Assembly: GCF_023284025.1 (NCBI RefSeq)
Contig: NZ_JAKIKR010000038.1
Location: 1 to 49,969 of the forward strand
DNA: 49,969 nucleotides
Direction of reading: 5' to 3'
Origin: Shewanella abyssi
Lineage (GTDB): Bacteria > Pseudomonadota > Gammaproteobacteria > Enterobacterales > Shewanellaceae
How positions within the stretch are numbered: the first letter of the stretch is position 1; each line of letters opens with the position of its first letter. Position numbers and translations under genes: made by a program. Shown one piece after another: positions 9,928 through 19,190 of this stretch. Under the pieces are notes generated by a model. That model was not told where the DNA came from. It did no database searches and saw nothing but the letters and a program-made list of their open reading frames with translations.

Positions 9928-10893
9928 TTGAAACCATTAAATGTCATTTTTGCAGGTACGCCAGACTTTGCCGCCCGCCATCTCCAAGCACTAATCGAAT
10001 CTCAGCATAATGTTGTCGCGGTATACACTCAACCCGACCGCCCTGCTGGTCGAGGTAAAAAACTGCAATCGAGCCCAGTAAAGGCATTAGCACTCGAAAA
10101 TGACATTCCAGTGCTACAACCTAAATCTTTGCGTGATGAAACGGCGCAGCAAGAACTTGCAGCCCTCAACGCCGACATCATGGTTGTTGTTGCCTACGGC
10201 TTAATTTTACCTAAAGTGGTGCTTGATACTCCGCGCTTAGGCTGTATTAACGTACATGGTTCAATATTACCTCGCTGGCGTGGCGCAGCTCCTATTCAAC
10301 GCGCGTTGTGGGCAGGAGACGCTGAAACTGGTGTGACTATAATGCAGATGGATATCGGCTTGGATACCGGTGATATGCTGCTCAAAACTAAGCTCACCAT
10401 TGAAGATGAAGATACCTCTGCCACTCTTTATGAGAAACTGGCCAAACAAGGCCCAAGTGCACTTATTGAGGCATTGGCTGCCATTGCTGAAGATCGCCTA
10501 CCCGCTGAAAAGCAGGATGAAAGCTTAGCAAATTATGCTCATAAGCTTTCGAAAGAGGAAGCGCGCTTAGATTGGACAAAATCGGCAGAAGCACTCTGGC
10601 GTGAAATAAGAGCCTTTAACCCTTGGCCAGTGAGCCACTATCAGCATGAAGGCAACACTCTTAAAGTCTGGCAAAGTCATGTAAGTACTAGTACTAGCAC
10701 CGCAGCGCCCGGCACCGTTATTTCTGCAGATAAAACCGGTATTAGTATCGCAACTGGAGATGGGGTATTAACCATTACCAGTATGCAACTGCCTGGCAAA
10801 AAGCCATTAAGTGTGGCTGACATTCTCAACTCTCGAGCAGACTGGTTTACTCCAGGCACCCTATTCGCTAACGCAATGGACGACCAAACCTAA
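9928..10893 (+). CDS. fmt: Methionyl-tRNA formyltransferase
   Basis: Formylates initiator Met-tRNA with 10-formyl-THF. It has the family opening [18 protein letters not shown], the catalytic [20 protein letters not shown] (Asn/His) and GLDTGDML (Asp), then a C-terminal tRNA-binding domain. An upstream ATG at 9907 would overlap def. TTG at 9928 has AAGGA at 9916-9920 with 7-nt spacing and gives the usual N terminus and 321 aa, so I chose TTG. The stop TAA overlaps the rsmB ATG (TAATG). Confidence 0.95.
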   Translation: MKPLNVIFAGTPDFAARHLQALIESQHNVVAVYTQPDRPAGRGKKLQSSPVKALALENDIPVLQPKSLRDETAQQELAALNADIMVVVAYGLILPKVVLDTPRLGCINVHGSILPRWRGAAPIQRALWAGDAETGVTIMQMDIGLDTGDMLLKTKLTIEDEDTSATLYEKLAKQGPSALIEALAAIAEDRLPAEKQDESLANYAHKLSKEEARLDWTKSAEALWREIRAFNPWPVSHYQHEGNTLKVWQSHVSTSTSTAAPGTVISADKTGISIATGDGVLTITSMQLPGKKPLSVADILNSRADWFTPGTLFANAMDDQT

Positions 10894-12179
10894 TGGCAAT
10901 GAATTTACGAGCGCTAGCCGCAAAAGTGGTATTTCAGGTTCTTGAAAAAGGAATATCACTCTCAGTTGCCCTGCCCGATCAGCAGCGACACCTTGAAAGT
11001 GGTAAAGACAAAGGCCTTTTGGCCGAACTTTGCTACGGTGTAATGCGTCACTTGCCACAACTTGATAAGCAAGTGAGTGACTGTATGAGTAAGCCTCTCA
11101 AGGGCAAGCAGCGTATTGTGCATCAACTGCTGCTAGTTGGCTGTTATCAGCTTTACTTCACCCGCATACCAAGTCATGCGGCGATATCTGAAACTGCAGA
11201 AGCCTGTCGCCAGTTAAAATTCGAGGGTATGGTTAAAGTCGTCAATGGGGTATTGCGCACCATTCAGCGCCAAGAGAAACCATTAGCCACCGATAACGAC
11301 ACGCTAGCGTATAACACGCCAGCATGGATCATTAAGCGCCTCAAAGACGCCTACCCTGAAAACTGGCAAGAGATCATTGAACAAAGCCATCAACGCCCCC
11401 CGATGTGGTTGCGTAACAATCAGCAATCACAAACCCGTGACGCCTATCTAAGTGCATTAGCCGAAATTGAAGTTGAGGCGACAGCTGGCAGCAGTGATGA
11501 CGCGATTTTATTGGCCAGCCCGCGAGATGTCATGCAGCTTCCCGGCTTTGAGACGGGTTCGGCCTCAGTACAAGATGGCGCAGCACAATGGGCTGCGACA
11601 TTACTCGCACCACAAGACAACGAACTGATTCTCGATGCCTGCGCAGCACCCGGCGGTAAAACCTGTCACCTATTAGAGCTTGCGCCTGAGATCCAATTGG
11701 TTGCGGTTGATAATGACGCTAAACGACTCGAACGCGTGCAACAAAACCTAGACAGACTGTCACTAAAAGCAGAATTAATTCATGGTGATGCCGCTGATAT
11801 TGATTCTTGGTGGCAAGGTGACAAGTTTGATCGCATCTTATTAGATGCACCTTGCTCGGCAACGGGTGTCATCCGTCGTCATCCCGATATCAAATGGCTC
11901 AGAAAAAACAATGATATTGAAGAGTTGGCGGCATTGCAGTCACAAATAGTTGATCATTGCTGGAAGTGGTTAAAACCAGGTGGCACACTCTTGTATGCTA
12001 CATGTTCTATTTTGCCGCAAGAGAACAAAGATCAGGTCAGTGCCTTCTTACAAAGAACAGCAGACGCGACCTTGATACCTATTGAGCAACAAGCGAATCC
12101 CGAAGATGTGGGTTGGCAAATTGTTCCTGGGCAAGAAAACATGGATGGCTTTTATTACGCTCGCCTAGTGAAGGATTAG
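10893..12179 (+). CDS. rsmB: 16S rRNA m5C967 methyltransferase
   Basis: RsmB (Sun/Fmu) methylates C967 of 16S rRNA. The N-terminal NusB-like RNA-binding domain covers about residues 1-140. The Rossmann methyltransferase domain shows the SAM loop [17 protein letters not shown], the [15 protein letters not shown] motif and [13 protein letters not shown]. The cysteines of the last two are the two catalytic ones of m5C enzymes. The 428-aa length is typical. Its start overlaps the fmt stop by one base, indicating translational coupling. Confidence 0.97.
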   Translation: MAMNLRALAAKVVFQVLEKGISLSVALPDQQRHLESGKDKGLLAELCYGVMRHLPQLDKQVSDCMSKPLKGKQRIVHQLLLVGCYQLYFTRIPSHAAISETAEACRQLKFEGMVKVVNGVLRTIQRQEKPLATDNDTLAYNTPAWIIKRLKDAYPENWQEIIEQSHQRPPMWLRNNQQSQTRDAYLSALAEIEVEATAGSSDDAILLASPRDVMQLPGFETGSASVQDGAAQWAATLLAPQDNELILDACAAPGGKTCHLLELAPEIQLVAVDNDAKRLERVQQNLDRLSLKAELIHGDAADIDSWWQGDKFDRILLDAPCSATGVIRRHPDIKWLRKNNDIEELAALQSQIVDHCWKWLKPGGTLLYATCSILPQENKDQVSAFLQRTADATLIPIEQQANPEDVGWQIVPGQENMDGFYYARLVKD

Positions 12180-12186
12180 TACGGCA

Positions 12187-13596
12187 ATGAAAATTATCAT
12201 TTTGGGTGCAGGACAGGTTGGCGGCACATTGGCCGAGAACTTAGTGGGTGAAAATAACGATATCACCATTGTAGACACCGACAAAACGCGCTTACGTACC
12301 TTGCAAGATAAGTACGATTTACGCGTGATAGTGGGTCACGGTGCTCACCCAGATGTATTAAAGGAAGCCGGGGCAGAAGACGCCGATATGCTTATTGCCG
12401 TCACCAACAGTGATGAGTGTAATATGGCCGCTTGCCAAATTGCCTATTCGCTTTTTGGCACCCCAACTAAAATTGCCCGAATTCGTTCTGAGCAGTATCT
12501 GAACCTGCGCGACAAGTTGTTTATTGATAGCGAAACCAAGCATTCAGAAAATCGCCCTCGAGGCGGTTTTATTATTGATGAACTCATTGCGCCAGAACAA
12601 CTCGTCACCGCCTACATTGGTCGTTTAGTTGAATACCCTGGTGCATTGCAGGTACTTGAGTTCGCTGAAGGCAGATTAAGCCTGGTTGCCGTTCGAGCCT
12701 ATTATGGCGGCCCTCTTGTGGGTAATGCTTTAGCTGCGCTGCGAGAGCACATGCCCAATATTGATACCCGGGTTGCAGCAATCTTTAGGCAAGGCCGATC
12801 GATCATGCCGCGTGGCACCACCATTATTGAAGCTGATGACGAAGTCTTCTTTGTGGCCGATAGTCGCCATATCCGTGCAGTCATGAGTGAAATGCAAAAA
12901 CTCGATAACTCATATCGCAACATTATGATTGCCGGCGGCGGTAATATTGGTCTTGGCTTAGCAAAACGACTGCAACGCAACCACTCGGTGAAACTGATCG
13001 AACACAGGCAAGAGCGCGCTGAAGAGTTGTCAGAAAAACTCGAAAAGACCACGGTATTTTGTGGTGACGCCTCAGATCAAGAGTTACTACTCGAAGAGCA
13101 CATAGACCAAACTGACGTATTTATTGCGGTCACCAATGACGATGAAGCCAATATTATGGCCGCACTGCTTGCTAAACGTATGGGTGCCAAAAAAGTGATG
13201 GTGCTTATTCAACGAGAAGCCTATGTTGATATTGTGCAAGAGGCTAATATTGATATCGCGATCTCCCCACAACAAGCCACCATCTCAGCTTTATTGACCC
13301 ATATCCGCCAAGGCGACATTTGTAACGTATATTCACTTCGACGTGGCGCCGCTGAAGCCATTGAAGCCATTGCCCACGGCGATAAAAACACCTCCAAAGT
13401 TGTTGGTAAGAAAATAAGCGATATTAAATTACCCCCTGGCACCACTATCGGTGCAATTGTCAGAGATGAAGAGGTCTTGATGGCACATGACAAAACGGTT
13501 ATTGAGCAAGGTGACCATGTCATTCTATTCTTAGTAAACAAGAAGTTTATCGGTGAAGTAGAAAAACTATTCCAACCAAGTGCCTTCTTCTTTTAA
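12187..13596 (+). CDS. trkA: Trk potassium transporter regulatory NAD-binding subunit TrkA
   Basis: TrkA is the cytoplasmic nucleotide-gated regulator of the Trk K+ uptake channel. The 469-aa protein contains two RCK units. The first starts [19 protein letters not shown] and the second [16 protein letters not shown] near residue 240, both Rossmann nucleotide-binding loops, and each is followed by a TrkA_C domain. It begins 7 bp after rsmB and is followed 28 bp later by trkH, its membrane partner. Confidence 0.97.
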   Translation: MKIIILGAGQVGGTLAENLVGENNDITIVDTDKTRLRTLQDKYDLRVIVGHGAHPDVLKEAGAEDADMLIAVTNSDECNMAACQIAYSLFGTPTKIARIRSEQYLNLRDKLFIDSETKHSENRPRGGFIIDELIAPEQLVTAYIGRLVEYPGALQVLEFAEGRLSLVAVRAYYGGPLVGNALAALREHMPNIDTRVAAIFRQGRSIMPRGTTIIEADDEVFFVADSRHIRAVMSEMQKLDNSYRNIMIAGGGNIGLGLAKRLQRNHSVKLIEHRQERAEELSEKLEKTTVFCGDASDQELLLEEHIDQTDVFIAVTNDDEANIMAALLAKRMGAKKVMVLIQREAYVDIVQEANIDIAISPQQATISALLTHIRQGDICNVYSLRRGAAEAIEAIAHGDKNTSKVVGKKISDIKLPPGTTIGAIVRDEEVLMAHDKTVIEQGDHVILFLVNKKFIGEVEKLFQPSAFFF

Positions 13597-13624
13597 ACGT
13601 GTTCTCGGAGCTTAACGCAACACC

Positions 13625-15067
13625 ATGCTGAACTATCGGCCTCTGCTGTTTATATTGGGGGTTTTCCTGTCAACGCTAACGGCGTTTATGTTAATCCCCG
13701 GTGCATTTGCACTTTACTACGGTGAGGAGACCGTCGGTGCATTTATGATTTCATCATTAGTTGCAGGTACCGCAGCCAGCTTTTGTATGCACCAAGGTCA
13801 ATCTCAAAAACTACACCTCAACATACGGGACATGTTCCTGCTAACCAGCCTTACCTGGTTCATTGTTAGCTTATTTGCCGCACTCCCCTTCACCTTGTAT
13901 CACGGCATTAATTACACCGATGCTTTTTTTGAGACCATGTCGGGGATCACGACCACAGGCTCAACAGTACTGTCAGGTCTCGACAGCATGGATCATAGTA
14001 TTCTGATATGGCGCTCATTATTACAATGGCTCGGTGGTATTGGATTTATTGTGATGGCCGTTGCCGTACTGCCATTTCTAAACGTCGGTGGCATGCGGCT
14101 GTTTAGAACAGAATCTTCAGATTGGGGCGACAAGGCAACTCCCCGCACCCAACATATGGCAATGAGCCTATTTATTGTTTACGCCCTACTCACTTTTTTG
14201 TGTTTTCTGGCTTACCACAACAGCGGTATGAATTGGTTTCAGGCCATCAACCACGCCATGACAACCCTTTCAACCGGCGGCTATTCCACCTCAGACAACT
14301 CAATGGCTGCGTTTTCTAATCAAGCACACTGGGTTGGTATTACCTTTATGCTTGCTGGTGGTCTACCTCTACTGATGTTTGTCTATATGGTGCAGCAGAA
14401 GTCCCTAAAGGTCTGGAATGACGCTCAGGTAAAAGGCTTTTTAACATTTATCATTTTAGTGTCTTCATCAGTGGCATTTTGGTTATGGAGCAGCCGAGAG
14501 ATAGACCCTATTGATGCCTTACGTCTAGCCAGCTTTAACGTTGTCTCAGTCGTGACAACCACGGGATATGGCTTAACGGATTACTCCGCTTGGGGCGCCG
14601 TTGCAAATATCGTATTCCTATTTCTAATGTTTGTTGGTAGCTGTTCTGGGTCGACATCTGGAGGCATTAAGATTTTCCGTTTCCAAATTGCTGGCGTGAT
14701 AATGCGTGAGCAGCTCAAGCAACAATTTCATCCTAACGGTGTGTTTAAAGAGCGCTATAACAACCGCATTATCAGAGACGACATTGTGCGTTCACTGGTC
14801 ACTTTTATCCTGCTCTTTACCCTGGTCATAGTGGGCTTATCTATCGTATTAGTGCTGACAGGGTTAGATCCTGTCACCAGTTTTACCGGTGCAATTACTG
14901 CTGTGACTAACGTTGGGCCAGGGCTCGGGCAGACGATTGGACCCGCGGGCAATTTCGCTACGCTACCCGATACGGCCAAATGGGCACTTTCGATTGGGAT
15001 GTTACTAGGACGGCTGGAGATCTTAACCGTCGCGGTGTTGTTCCACCCCAGCTTCTGGAAGTACTAA
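13625..15067 (+). CDS. trkH: Trk potassium uptake membrane subunit TrkH (copy 1)
   Basis: A 480-aa polytopic membrane protein of the TrkH/KtrB superfamily, with four pore-loop repeats. Selectivity-filter-like glycines are visible in TTTGSTVLSGLD, TLSTGGYSTSD, VTTTGYGLTD and NVGPGLGQTIG, and GSCSGSTSGGIKIFR is the conserved intramembrane-loop segment. It lies directly after trkA, suggesting co-expression. A second trkH is encoded on the opposite strand about 4 kb away, so this genome may use two channel subunits with one TrkA. Confidence 0.93.
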   Translation: MLNYRPLLFILGVFLSTLTAFMLIPGAFALYYGEETVGAFMISSLVAGTAASFCMHQGQSQKLHLNIRDMFLLTSLTWFIVSLFAALPFTLYHGINYTDAFFETMSGITTTGSTVLSGLDSMDHSILIWRSLLQWLGGIGFIVMAVAVLPFLNVGGMRLFRTESSDWGDKATPRTQHMAMSLFIVYALLTFLCFLAYHNSGMNWFQAINHAMTTLSTGGYSTSDNSMAAFSNQAHWVGITFMLAGGLPLLMFVYMVQQKSLKVWNDAQVKGFLTFIILVSSSVAFWLWSSREIDPIDALRLASFNVVSVVTTTGYGLTDYSAWGAVANIVFLFLMFVGSCSGSTSGGIKIFRFQIAGVIMREQLKQQFHPNGVFKERYNNRIIRDDIVRSLVTFILLFTLVIVGLSIVLVLTGLDPVTSFTGAITAVTNVGPGLGQTIGPAGNFATLPDTAKWALSIGMLLGRLEILTVAVLFHPSFWKY

Positions 15068-15097
15068 CGCATCTCTGGACAGGACTTATTCAATACA

Positions 15098-15126
15098 TTA
15101 AAAGCCGCATCAAATGCGGCTTTTAA
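15098..15126. terminator. Bidirectional intrinsic terminator
   Basis: A 13-bp stem with core AAAAGCCGCAT (15100-15110) and ATGCGGCTTTT (15114-15124) and loop CAA. T runs follow on both strands. It separates the rightward trkH from the leftward serine hydrolase gene. Confidence 0.85.
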
Positions 15127-15136
15127 AAAAATTGAA

Positions 15137-16366
15137 TTAACGTAGCGCTTTAATCACTTTAATCGAGCGTTCAATCACGTCTATCGCTTTGTCGCTATCC
15201 ATATTAATTGACCAATCTTGCTGGTTAATCACTGAAACCCCTGTCGATAAATCGCTAAACCCTAGCTGTCCGAATGATCCAATACTCATTAGAACATTCT
15301 CTTCTGGTATGTAATAAGTTTGCATACCATAAGTCACCTTTCCAGCGCCATTTGCGAGGAATTGACCCGCGGGGTTAGCAGCAAGATTGTCATTTTTGAC
15401 ATCCATTGCCATTTCGTAAAAAGCTTTACCTGCTTTACCTTCGGCAATGTATTGGTGAAATAACGCATAGTCGATAGCGCTGACATTAATACCAAAAGAC
15501 GGTGATGTAGTGCCATCGGAAGTTTTAGCGATAGAAGACTTATCTTGGTAGCCCGCTTCATTTGCTATCTCAGCAAGTAGCTCCGGCATTGCTCTTCCTG
15601 TCACTTTTTCAGCAATAAGCCCGAGAGTATCGGTGTTTTGATCGCTATACTCCCACCGTTCTCCCCTTGGAGCGTCGCTTGCCTTGGCCCCTTTAATGGC
15701 ATTCAAATGGCCTTGAGGAGTACCATTTGTCTGTAAACCAATCTCAAGCTCCCACTCATACCCATTTGAGCCAGGTGTATGGTAATCACCCAACGCCTCT
15801 ATCCCACTGGCCATATTGGCTATTTCTTGGATTGTGGCTTCCCCAATCACACTTCCCTTTAATGCAGCTAGGTAAGATTCAGCGGTTTTATCTAGGTCAA
15901 TCAATCCTTGATCCACAAGTTTACCTATCACCACACCAGCGTATGTTTTGGAAGCCGATTGCAAGTTGTTTGTCATTCCTCGGTTATAACCATTGTCGTA
16001 AAACTCAACCAACAAGGTGTTACCTTTCATAACCACAAACCCTTTGGTCTGTGTAGCAACTAAATTCTCAATTAGACTCTGACCATTTTTAAACTCTTGG
16101 TTTAAATCAAAAACCTGATCAGAATATGTGAGCTTCGCAGACAGCTTCGCAGCTGGAATGTCAACAACACCATAAGCGACAAAGTCTTGCATATTCATGC
16201 TGACATATTTGTAATATGGCCAACTCTGCATCTTGCTTAGAGGAATATTTTTAGTATCAAATGCCTGATAGAATTTTTGCAGATCTTCACTTGGCCCAAA
16301 TGCACTATCGGCTACAGCACCAAACGATAACGTTACTAAGGTAAATACAACCAGTGATTTTTTCAT
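15137..16366 (-). CDS. Secreted serine hydrolase, beta-lactamase/esterase (class C-like) fold
   Basis: A 409-aa protein with a type I signal peptide (MKKSLVVFTLVTLSFGAVA). The catalytic SxxK motif is S137-A-S-K140. The YxN-type element is Tyr240-Ser-Asp242, with Asp where Asn is usual. A later GSFGQLG may replace the third KTG-type box. This pattern fits the serine beta-lactamase-like hydrolases that include penicillin-binding proteins and EstB-like esterases. Substrate cannot be deduced, and I do not claim antibiotic resistance. It is divergent from a LysR regulator across 109 bp, the classic arrangement for LysR control. Confidence 0.8.
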   Translation of the reverse strand: MKKSLVVFTLVTLSFGAVADSAFGPSEDLQKFYQAFDTKNIPLSKMQSWPYYKYVSMNMQDFVAYGVVDIPAAKLSAKLTYSDQVFDLNQEFKNGQSLIENLVATQTKGFVVMKGNTLLVEFYDNGYNRGMTNNLQSASKTYAGVVIGKLVDQGLIDLDKTAESYLAALKGSVIGEATIQEIANMASGIEALGDYHTPGSNGYEWELEIGLQTNGTPQGHLNAIKGAKASDAPRGERWEYSDQNTDTLGLIAEKVTGRAMPELLAEIANEAGYQDKSSIAKTSDGTTSPSFGINVSAIDYALFHQYIAEGKAGKAFYEMAMDVKNDNLAANPAGQFLANGAGKVTYGMQTYYIPEENVLMSIGSFGQLGFSDLSTGVSVINQQDWSINMDSDKAIDVIERSIKVIKALR

Positions 16367-16475
16367 GCCGAATCTCCGTGGGATTAAAGTTAATTCAATT
16401 TAGAACACGGACATTATGCATTGGTGAAATATATACTAATATGTAGATTCCATTGGTTGAACCTATAGGTAATAG

Positions 16476-17351
16476 ATGAGCAGTCCCGAGTTACTTCGTA
16501 GCTTTATTGCGGCGGCAGATGCGGGCTCGTTTAGCGCTGCAGCAAGGTTGCTTGGCAAGCATCAGGCAACGATAAGCGGAAACATTGCACGACTAGAAGA
16601 TGAACTCGCTGTAACCTTGTTTGATCGTGTCGGCAAGTACCCTGAGATAACTCAGCAAGGACTCGCGCTCTATGACAGTGCAAAATTAGTCGTTGAGAGC
16701 TGTGCCAGGTTTGATAGAAATGCATTAAACCTGTCTGCGGGGTTACCCTTGCTAATAACGCTCGGTTTAGATGAAGATCTGCCAATAAGCCCGTTAATGG
16801 GCTTATTGATAAAAATTCGTAGGAAATATCCTTTATTAAAACTCAACATTCTAAGAGAACCTTCACAGCGGCTGTTTCAATTAATAGAACAAGAACAATT
16901 AGACTTAGCATTGTCATTAACGCTCGAAGGGCAGTCGAATATTTATGAGTATAAAGCGATAGGCAAGGCGGATTATTACTTGGTTTGTGGTGAACGCCAT
17001 CCATTTGCTAGAAAAGCAGTCATTAGTACCGATGAGATGATGCACTCAACACAAATCTTACAACGTTCATTGGCTAAAGGTAGCTATACAACTGCAAAAG
17101 TCGCGTTCGACACATGGGAATGCCAAGGGTTCGAAGCACAATTAGAAGCGGTTAGAGCGAACATTGGCTGGGCTTTTCTAGCCAATTACCCAGAGCAACC
17201 TATGCCAGAGGGGATCACACGCTTTAATGCTGAATTTGCAGCAACTGACTTTACCTCTCAATATGATGTAATCTGGCCAAAAGGACGTGCTATCACAGAA
17301 ATAGAACAATTTATTTCTGACCAACTGAGTGATCTATTCATTCGGGAATGA
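16476..17351 (+). CDS. LysR family transcriptional regulator
   Basis: A 291-aa protein with an N-terminal winged HTH (residues 1-60, with SFIAAADAGSFSAAARLL and QATISGNIARLEDELAVTLF) and a periplasmic-binding-like effector domain from about residue 90. It is divergent from the serine hydrolase gene and probably controls it from the shared 109-bp gap. The effector is unknown. The gene pair is bracketed by two near-identical terminator hairpins. Confidence 0.92.
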   Translation: MSSPELLRSFIAAADAGSFSAAARLLGKHQATISGNIARLEDELAVTLFDRVGKYPEITQQGLALYDSAKLVVESCARFDRNALNLSAGLPLLITLGLDEDLPISPLMGLLIKIRRKYPLLKLNILREPSQRLFQLIEQEQLDLALSLTLEGQSNIYEYKAIGKADYYLVCGERHPFARKAVISTDEMMHSTQILQRSLAKGSYTTAKVAFDTWECQGFEAQLEAVRANIGWAFLANYPEQPMPEGITRFNAEFAATDFTSQYDVIWPKGRAITEIEQFISDQLSDLFIRE

Positions 17352-17375
17352 GTTAACGTTGACCCCGCAGAACAA

Positions 17376-17397
17376 AAAAGCCGCATCACATGCGGCT
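17376..17397. terminator. Terminator hairpin between LysR and HemG-like genes
   Basis: AGCCGCAT (17379-17386), loop CAC, ATGCGGCT (17390-17397), preceded by an A run that reads as T residues on the minus strand. This suits termination of the leftward gene as well as the LysR gene. It differs from the hairpin at 15100-15124 by one loop base and by its shorter right flank. Confidence 0.7.
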
Positions 17398-17428
17398 GTT
17401 ATTTAATTCGACTTAAACGCTAGCGACA

Positions 17429-17971
17429 CTATTTAGTTAGCTTAACCAAATGGTCTGCGTAAACGTTCACATCTTCCCAATCCGTGTAATCAATGACAGC
17501 CTTTGGATCGGTTGGACCCTTGGTCATTTTCATAATAAATTGGATCATTAAACGGTCATACCAGCGCCATGATGGATAATCAACTTTACCCGCAATCACC
17601 TTTACATCGAGTGGTTTCCAAGGTGAAAGCTCAATAAATTTCTGCAGGTACTTATTATTTTCAGGCACACGTTTCTCTGGGTTGCGGGCTACCACGTTAA
17701 CGCTGAAGAAGCTGGCAGGTTTCGCTGAAAATGCTGCTTGATGTTCTGTAACAAAATCAAACACCGACTTATGATATGAGCCGTAAAGCACGCAAGCACC
17801 AAGTGCGACTGCATCATATTTAGACCAATCTACCCCTTCGGCCTTAGCTTCATTAATATGCATCATGTCGCACTGATGCCCTTCGCTAACGATACGGTCG
17901 GCAATCGCGCGACTAATCCTAGCAGTATGACCGCCACGAGAGTAGTAAAGTACCAATACTGATTTATTCAT
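17429..17971 (-). CDS. HemG-like flavodoxin (protoporphyrinogen oxidase paralogue)
   Basis: A 180-aa flavodoxin-fold protein closely resembling menaquinone-dependent protoporphyrinogen IX dehydrogenase HemG. It shares SVNVVARNPEKRVPENNKY and the YDRLMIQFIMKMTKGPTDP segment with the HemG family. The phosphate-binding loop reads YYSRGGHT rather than the STxDGQT of the second copy at 18555-19082, which is the better orthologue of E. coli HemG. This copy is divergent from an ArsR-type regulator and may be its target. Substrate could be protoporphyrinogen or another quinone-linked reductant. Confidence 0.85.
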   Translation of the reverse strand: MNKSVLVLYYSRGGHTARISRAIADRIVSEGHQCDMMHINEAKAEGVDWSKYDAVALGACVLYGSYHKSVFDFVTEHQAAFSAKPASFFSVNVVARNPEKRVPENNKYLQKFIELSPWKPLDVKVIAGKVDYPSWRWYDRLMIQFIMKMTKGPTDPKAVIDYTDWEDVNVYADHLVKLTK

Positions 17972-18078
17972 TATTCCAACTTGGAAGATTTCATATTGAT
18001 TTCATTGTTACAGTAAACTAACGATTTAACAGAAGAATGGATCACAAATTAGGCACAGCTCATATTATCAACATCAAA

Positions 18079-18145
18079 AATTGAGATCCTTACACTGCAT
18101 AGGTATATTGTTTTATAACTCCATCTCAATTAGAATAAACTAATT
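18079..18145. promoter_or_regulatory. Candidate operator region upstream of the ArsR gene
   Basis: The 186-bp divergent gap holds two inverted repeats. AATTGAGAT (18079-18087) matches ATCTCAATT (18123-18131) across 35 bp. AATTAG (18128-18133) matches CTAATT (18140-18145) across 6 bp, ending just before the ArsR ribosome binding site AAAGG. Spacing and position fit autoregulation by an ArsR dimer, but binding is inferred. Confidence 0.4.
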
Positions 18146-18157
18146 AAAGGCTATCAA

Positions 18158-18475
18158 GTGAGTAACCGTATGCAACAAGAAATCGATGTAAGTGCAATGG
18201 TAACTAATGCCCAGTGTGCTGCAAAATGGCTAAAAGCAATTGCAAACCCATACCGGTTAATGATTTTATGTTTACTCCTAGATAAAGAGTTAAGCGTGAC
18301 CGAGTTAAATGAAACGGTACCACTAAGCCAATCAGCATTATCACAACATTTAGCCGTATTACGTTCTGAAGACTTAGTCGCTACTCGTAAAAGCTCACAA
18401 GTGGTGTTTTACACGCTAAAGAACGAGCAAGTTACCGAAGTCATCTCGATACTACATCGTAAATATTGCGCTTAA
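18158..18475 (+). CDS. ArsR/SmtB-type regulator, possible persulfide or redox sensor
   Basis: A 105-aa winged-helix regulator with WLKAIANPYRLMILCLL, SVTELNETVPLSQSALSQHL and a beta-wing ending VFYTL. It lacks the metal-binding CxC of ArsR/SmtB. Its cysteines are Cys20, Cys38 (in LMILC) and Cys104 at the C-terminal end. A pair of cysteines in the LMILC helix and near the C terminus is the arrangement seen in BigR/YgaV/SqrR persulfide sensors and HlyU relatives, so sulfide or redox sensing is possible. GTG at 18158 has AAAGG 8 nt upstream; ATG at 18170 is the alternative. Confidence 0.85.
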   Translation: MSNRMQQEIDVSAMVTNAQCAAKWLKAIANPYRLMILCLLLDKELSVTELNETVPLSQSALSQHLAVLRSEDLVATRKSSQVVFYTLKNEQVTEVISILHRKYCA

Positions 18476-18491
18476 GCTTGCTCTTCGACAT

Positions 18492-18521
18492 AAAAAAGCC
18501 TGCTCAATAGCAGGCTTTTTT
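18492..18521. terminator. Bidirectional intrinsic terminator
   Basis: A perfect 13-bp stem with core AAAAAAGCCTGCT (18492-18504) and AGCAGGCTTTTTT (18509-18521) and loop CAAT lies between the convergent arsR-type gene and hemG. The T runs on both strands make it a strong terminator for both. Confidence 0.9.
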
Positions 18522-18554
18522 GTCCGTCATAACCAAGGCTGGCGTCGATAATCA

Positions 18555-19082
18555 TTACCGCTCTGCAAAGCTACGGGCAAACTCATCGACTTGAGTCCAA
18601 TTAGTAAATTCAAATGTACCGCTGGTATCCGTTGGCCCTTTTGTCATCCACATAATAAAACGGATCATTGTCTTATCGAATAATCGATATTTAGGGTAAT
18701 CAATTTTACCGGCAAACACCCCGAGTTGTTGCGGCTGCCACAATGAAAGTGCCAGAAACTTTTTCATATATGGGTTAGTTTCTGGGGTGTTTTTCTCGGG
18801 TTTTCTCGCCACCACATTCACCGATAAAAAGGCATTTGTCTTCGCACTCAATACAGCATGGTGACGATTAATAAACTGGTACAGCTCTGGCCTATGCTTA
18901 CCATATCGAATACTAGCAGCAACTAAGATCTTGTCGAATTGAGCCAGGCCAATACTTTCAGCTTCATCTAACGATGCCAGCGTTACCGTCGCGCCGAACT
19001 GCTGATTAATATTTTTAACCTGTTCACAAATCGCTTTGGTTTGACCATCAACTGTCGAATAGATAACTAGTGTATTGCTCAT
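18555..19082 (-). CDS. hemG: Menaquinone-dependent protoporphyrinogen IX dehydrogenase
   Basis: HemG oxidises protoporphyrinogen IX to protoporphyrin IX, passing electrons to the quinone pool at the inner membrane. The 175-aa flavodoxin-fold protein has the FMN phosphate loop YSTVDGQT, AASIRYGKH, the HemG-specific SVNVVARKPEKNTPETNPY and FDKTMIRFIMWMTKGPTDT. It closely follows E. coli HemG in each motif. It lies downstream of trkH and yigZ-pepQ, the same order as in E. coli, supporting orthology over the paralogue at 17429-17971. Confidence 0.93.
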   Translation of the reverse strand: MSNTLVIYSTVDGQTKAICEQVKNINQQFGATVTLASLDEAESIGLAQFDKILVAASIRYGKHRPELYQFINRHHAVLSAKTNAFLSVNVVARKPEKNTPETNPYMKKFLALSLWQPQQLGVFAGKIDYPKYRLFDKTMIRFIMWMTKGPTDTSGTFEFTNWTQVDEFARSFAER

Positions 19083-19190
19083 TAACGTCCTACTATTTTC
19101 TGATTCAAATTATGGCCAAGGGCCCACGACTTTAATGTAATGCTGAATGATTAAAGCTAGCTTAGCAATCAATGTCATGCTGTACTTTTT

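Noticed and set aside
10681..10703. Short AGTACT/AGTACTAGC repeats in fmt
   Set aside because: They encode Ser-Thr repeats in a variable loop of the protein and lie in frame; no independent element is indicated.
13221..13541. 106-codon leftward frame inside trkA
   Set aside because: Antisense shadow of a conserved gene with Ser/Ile-rich composition typical of reverse-strand reading.
15137..16366. Acquired beta-lactamase resistance gene
   Set aside because: The fold motifs fit the wider serine hydrolase/esterase family, with an atypical Tyr-Ser-Asp element and no clear KTG box. Resistance cannot be claimed.
15098..17400. Transposon ends of an insertion element
   Set aside because: The two hairpins have terminator features with A/T flanks, no target-site duplication was seen, and no transposase lies between them.
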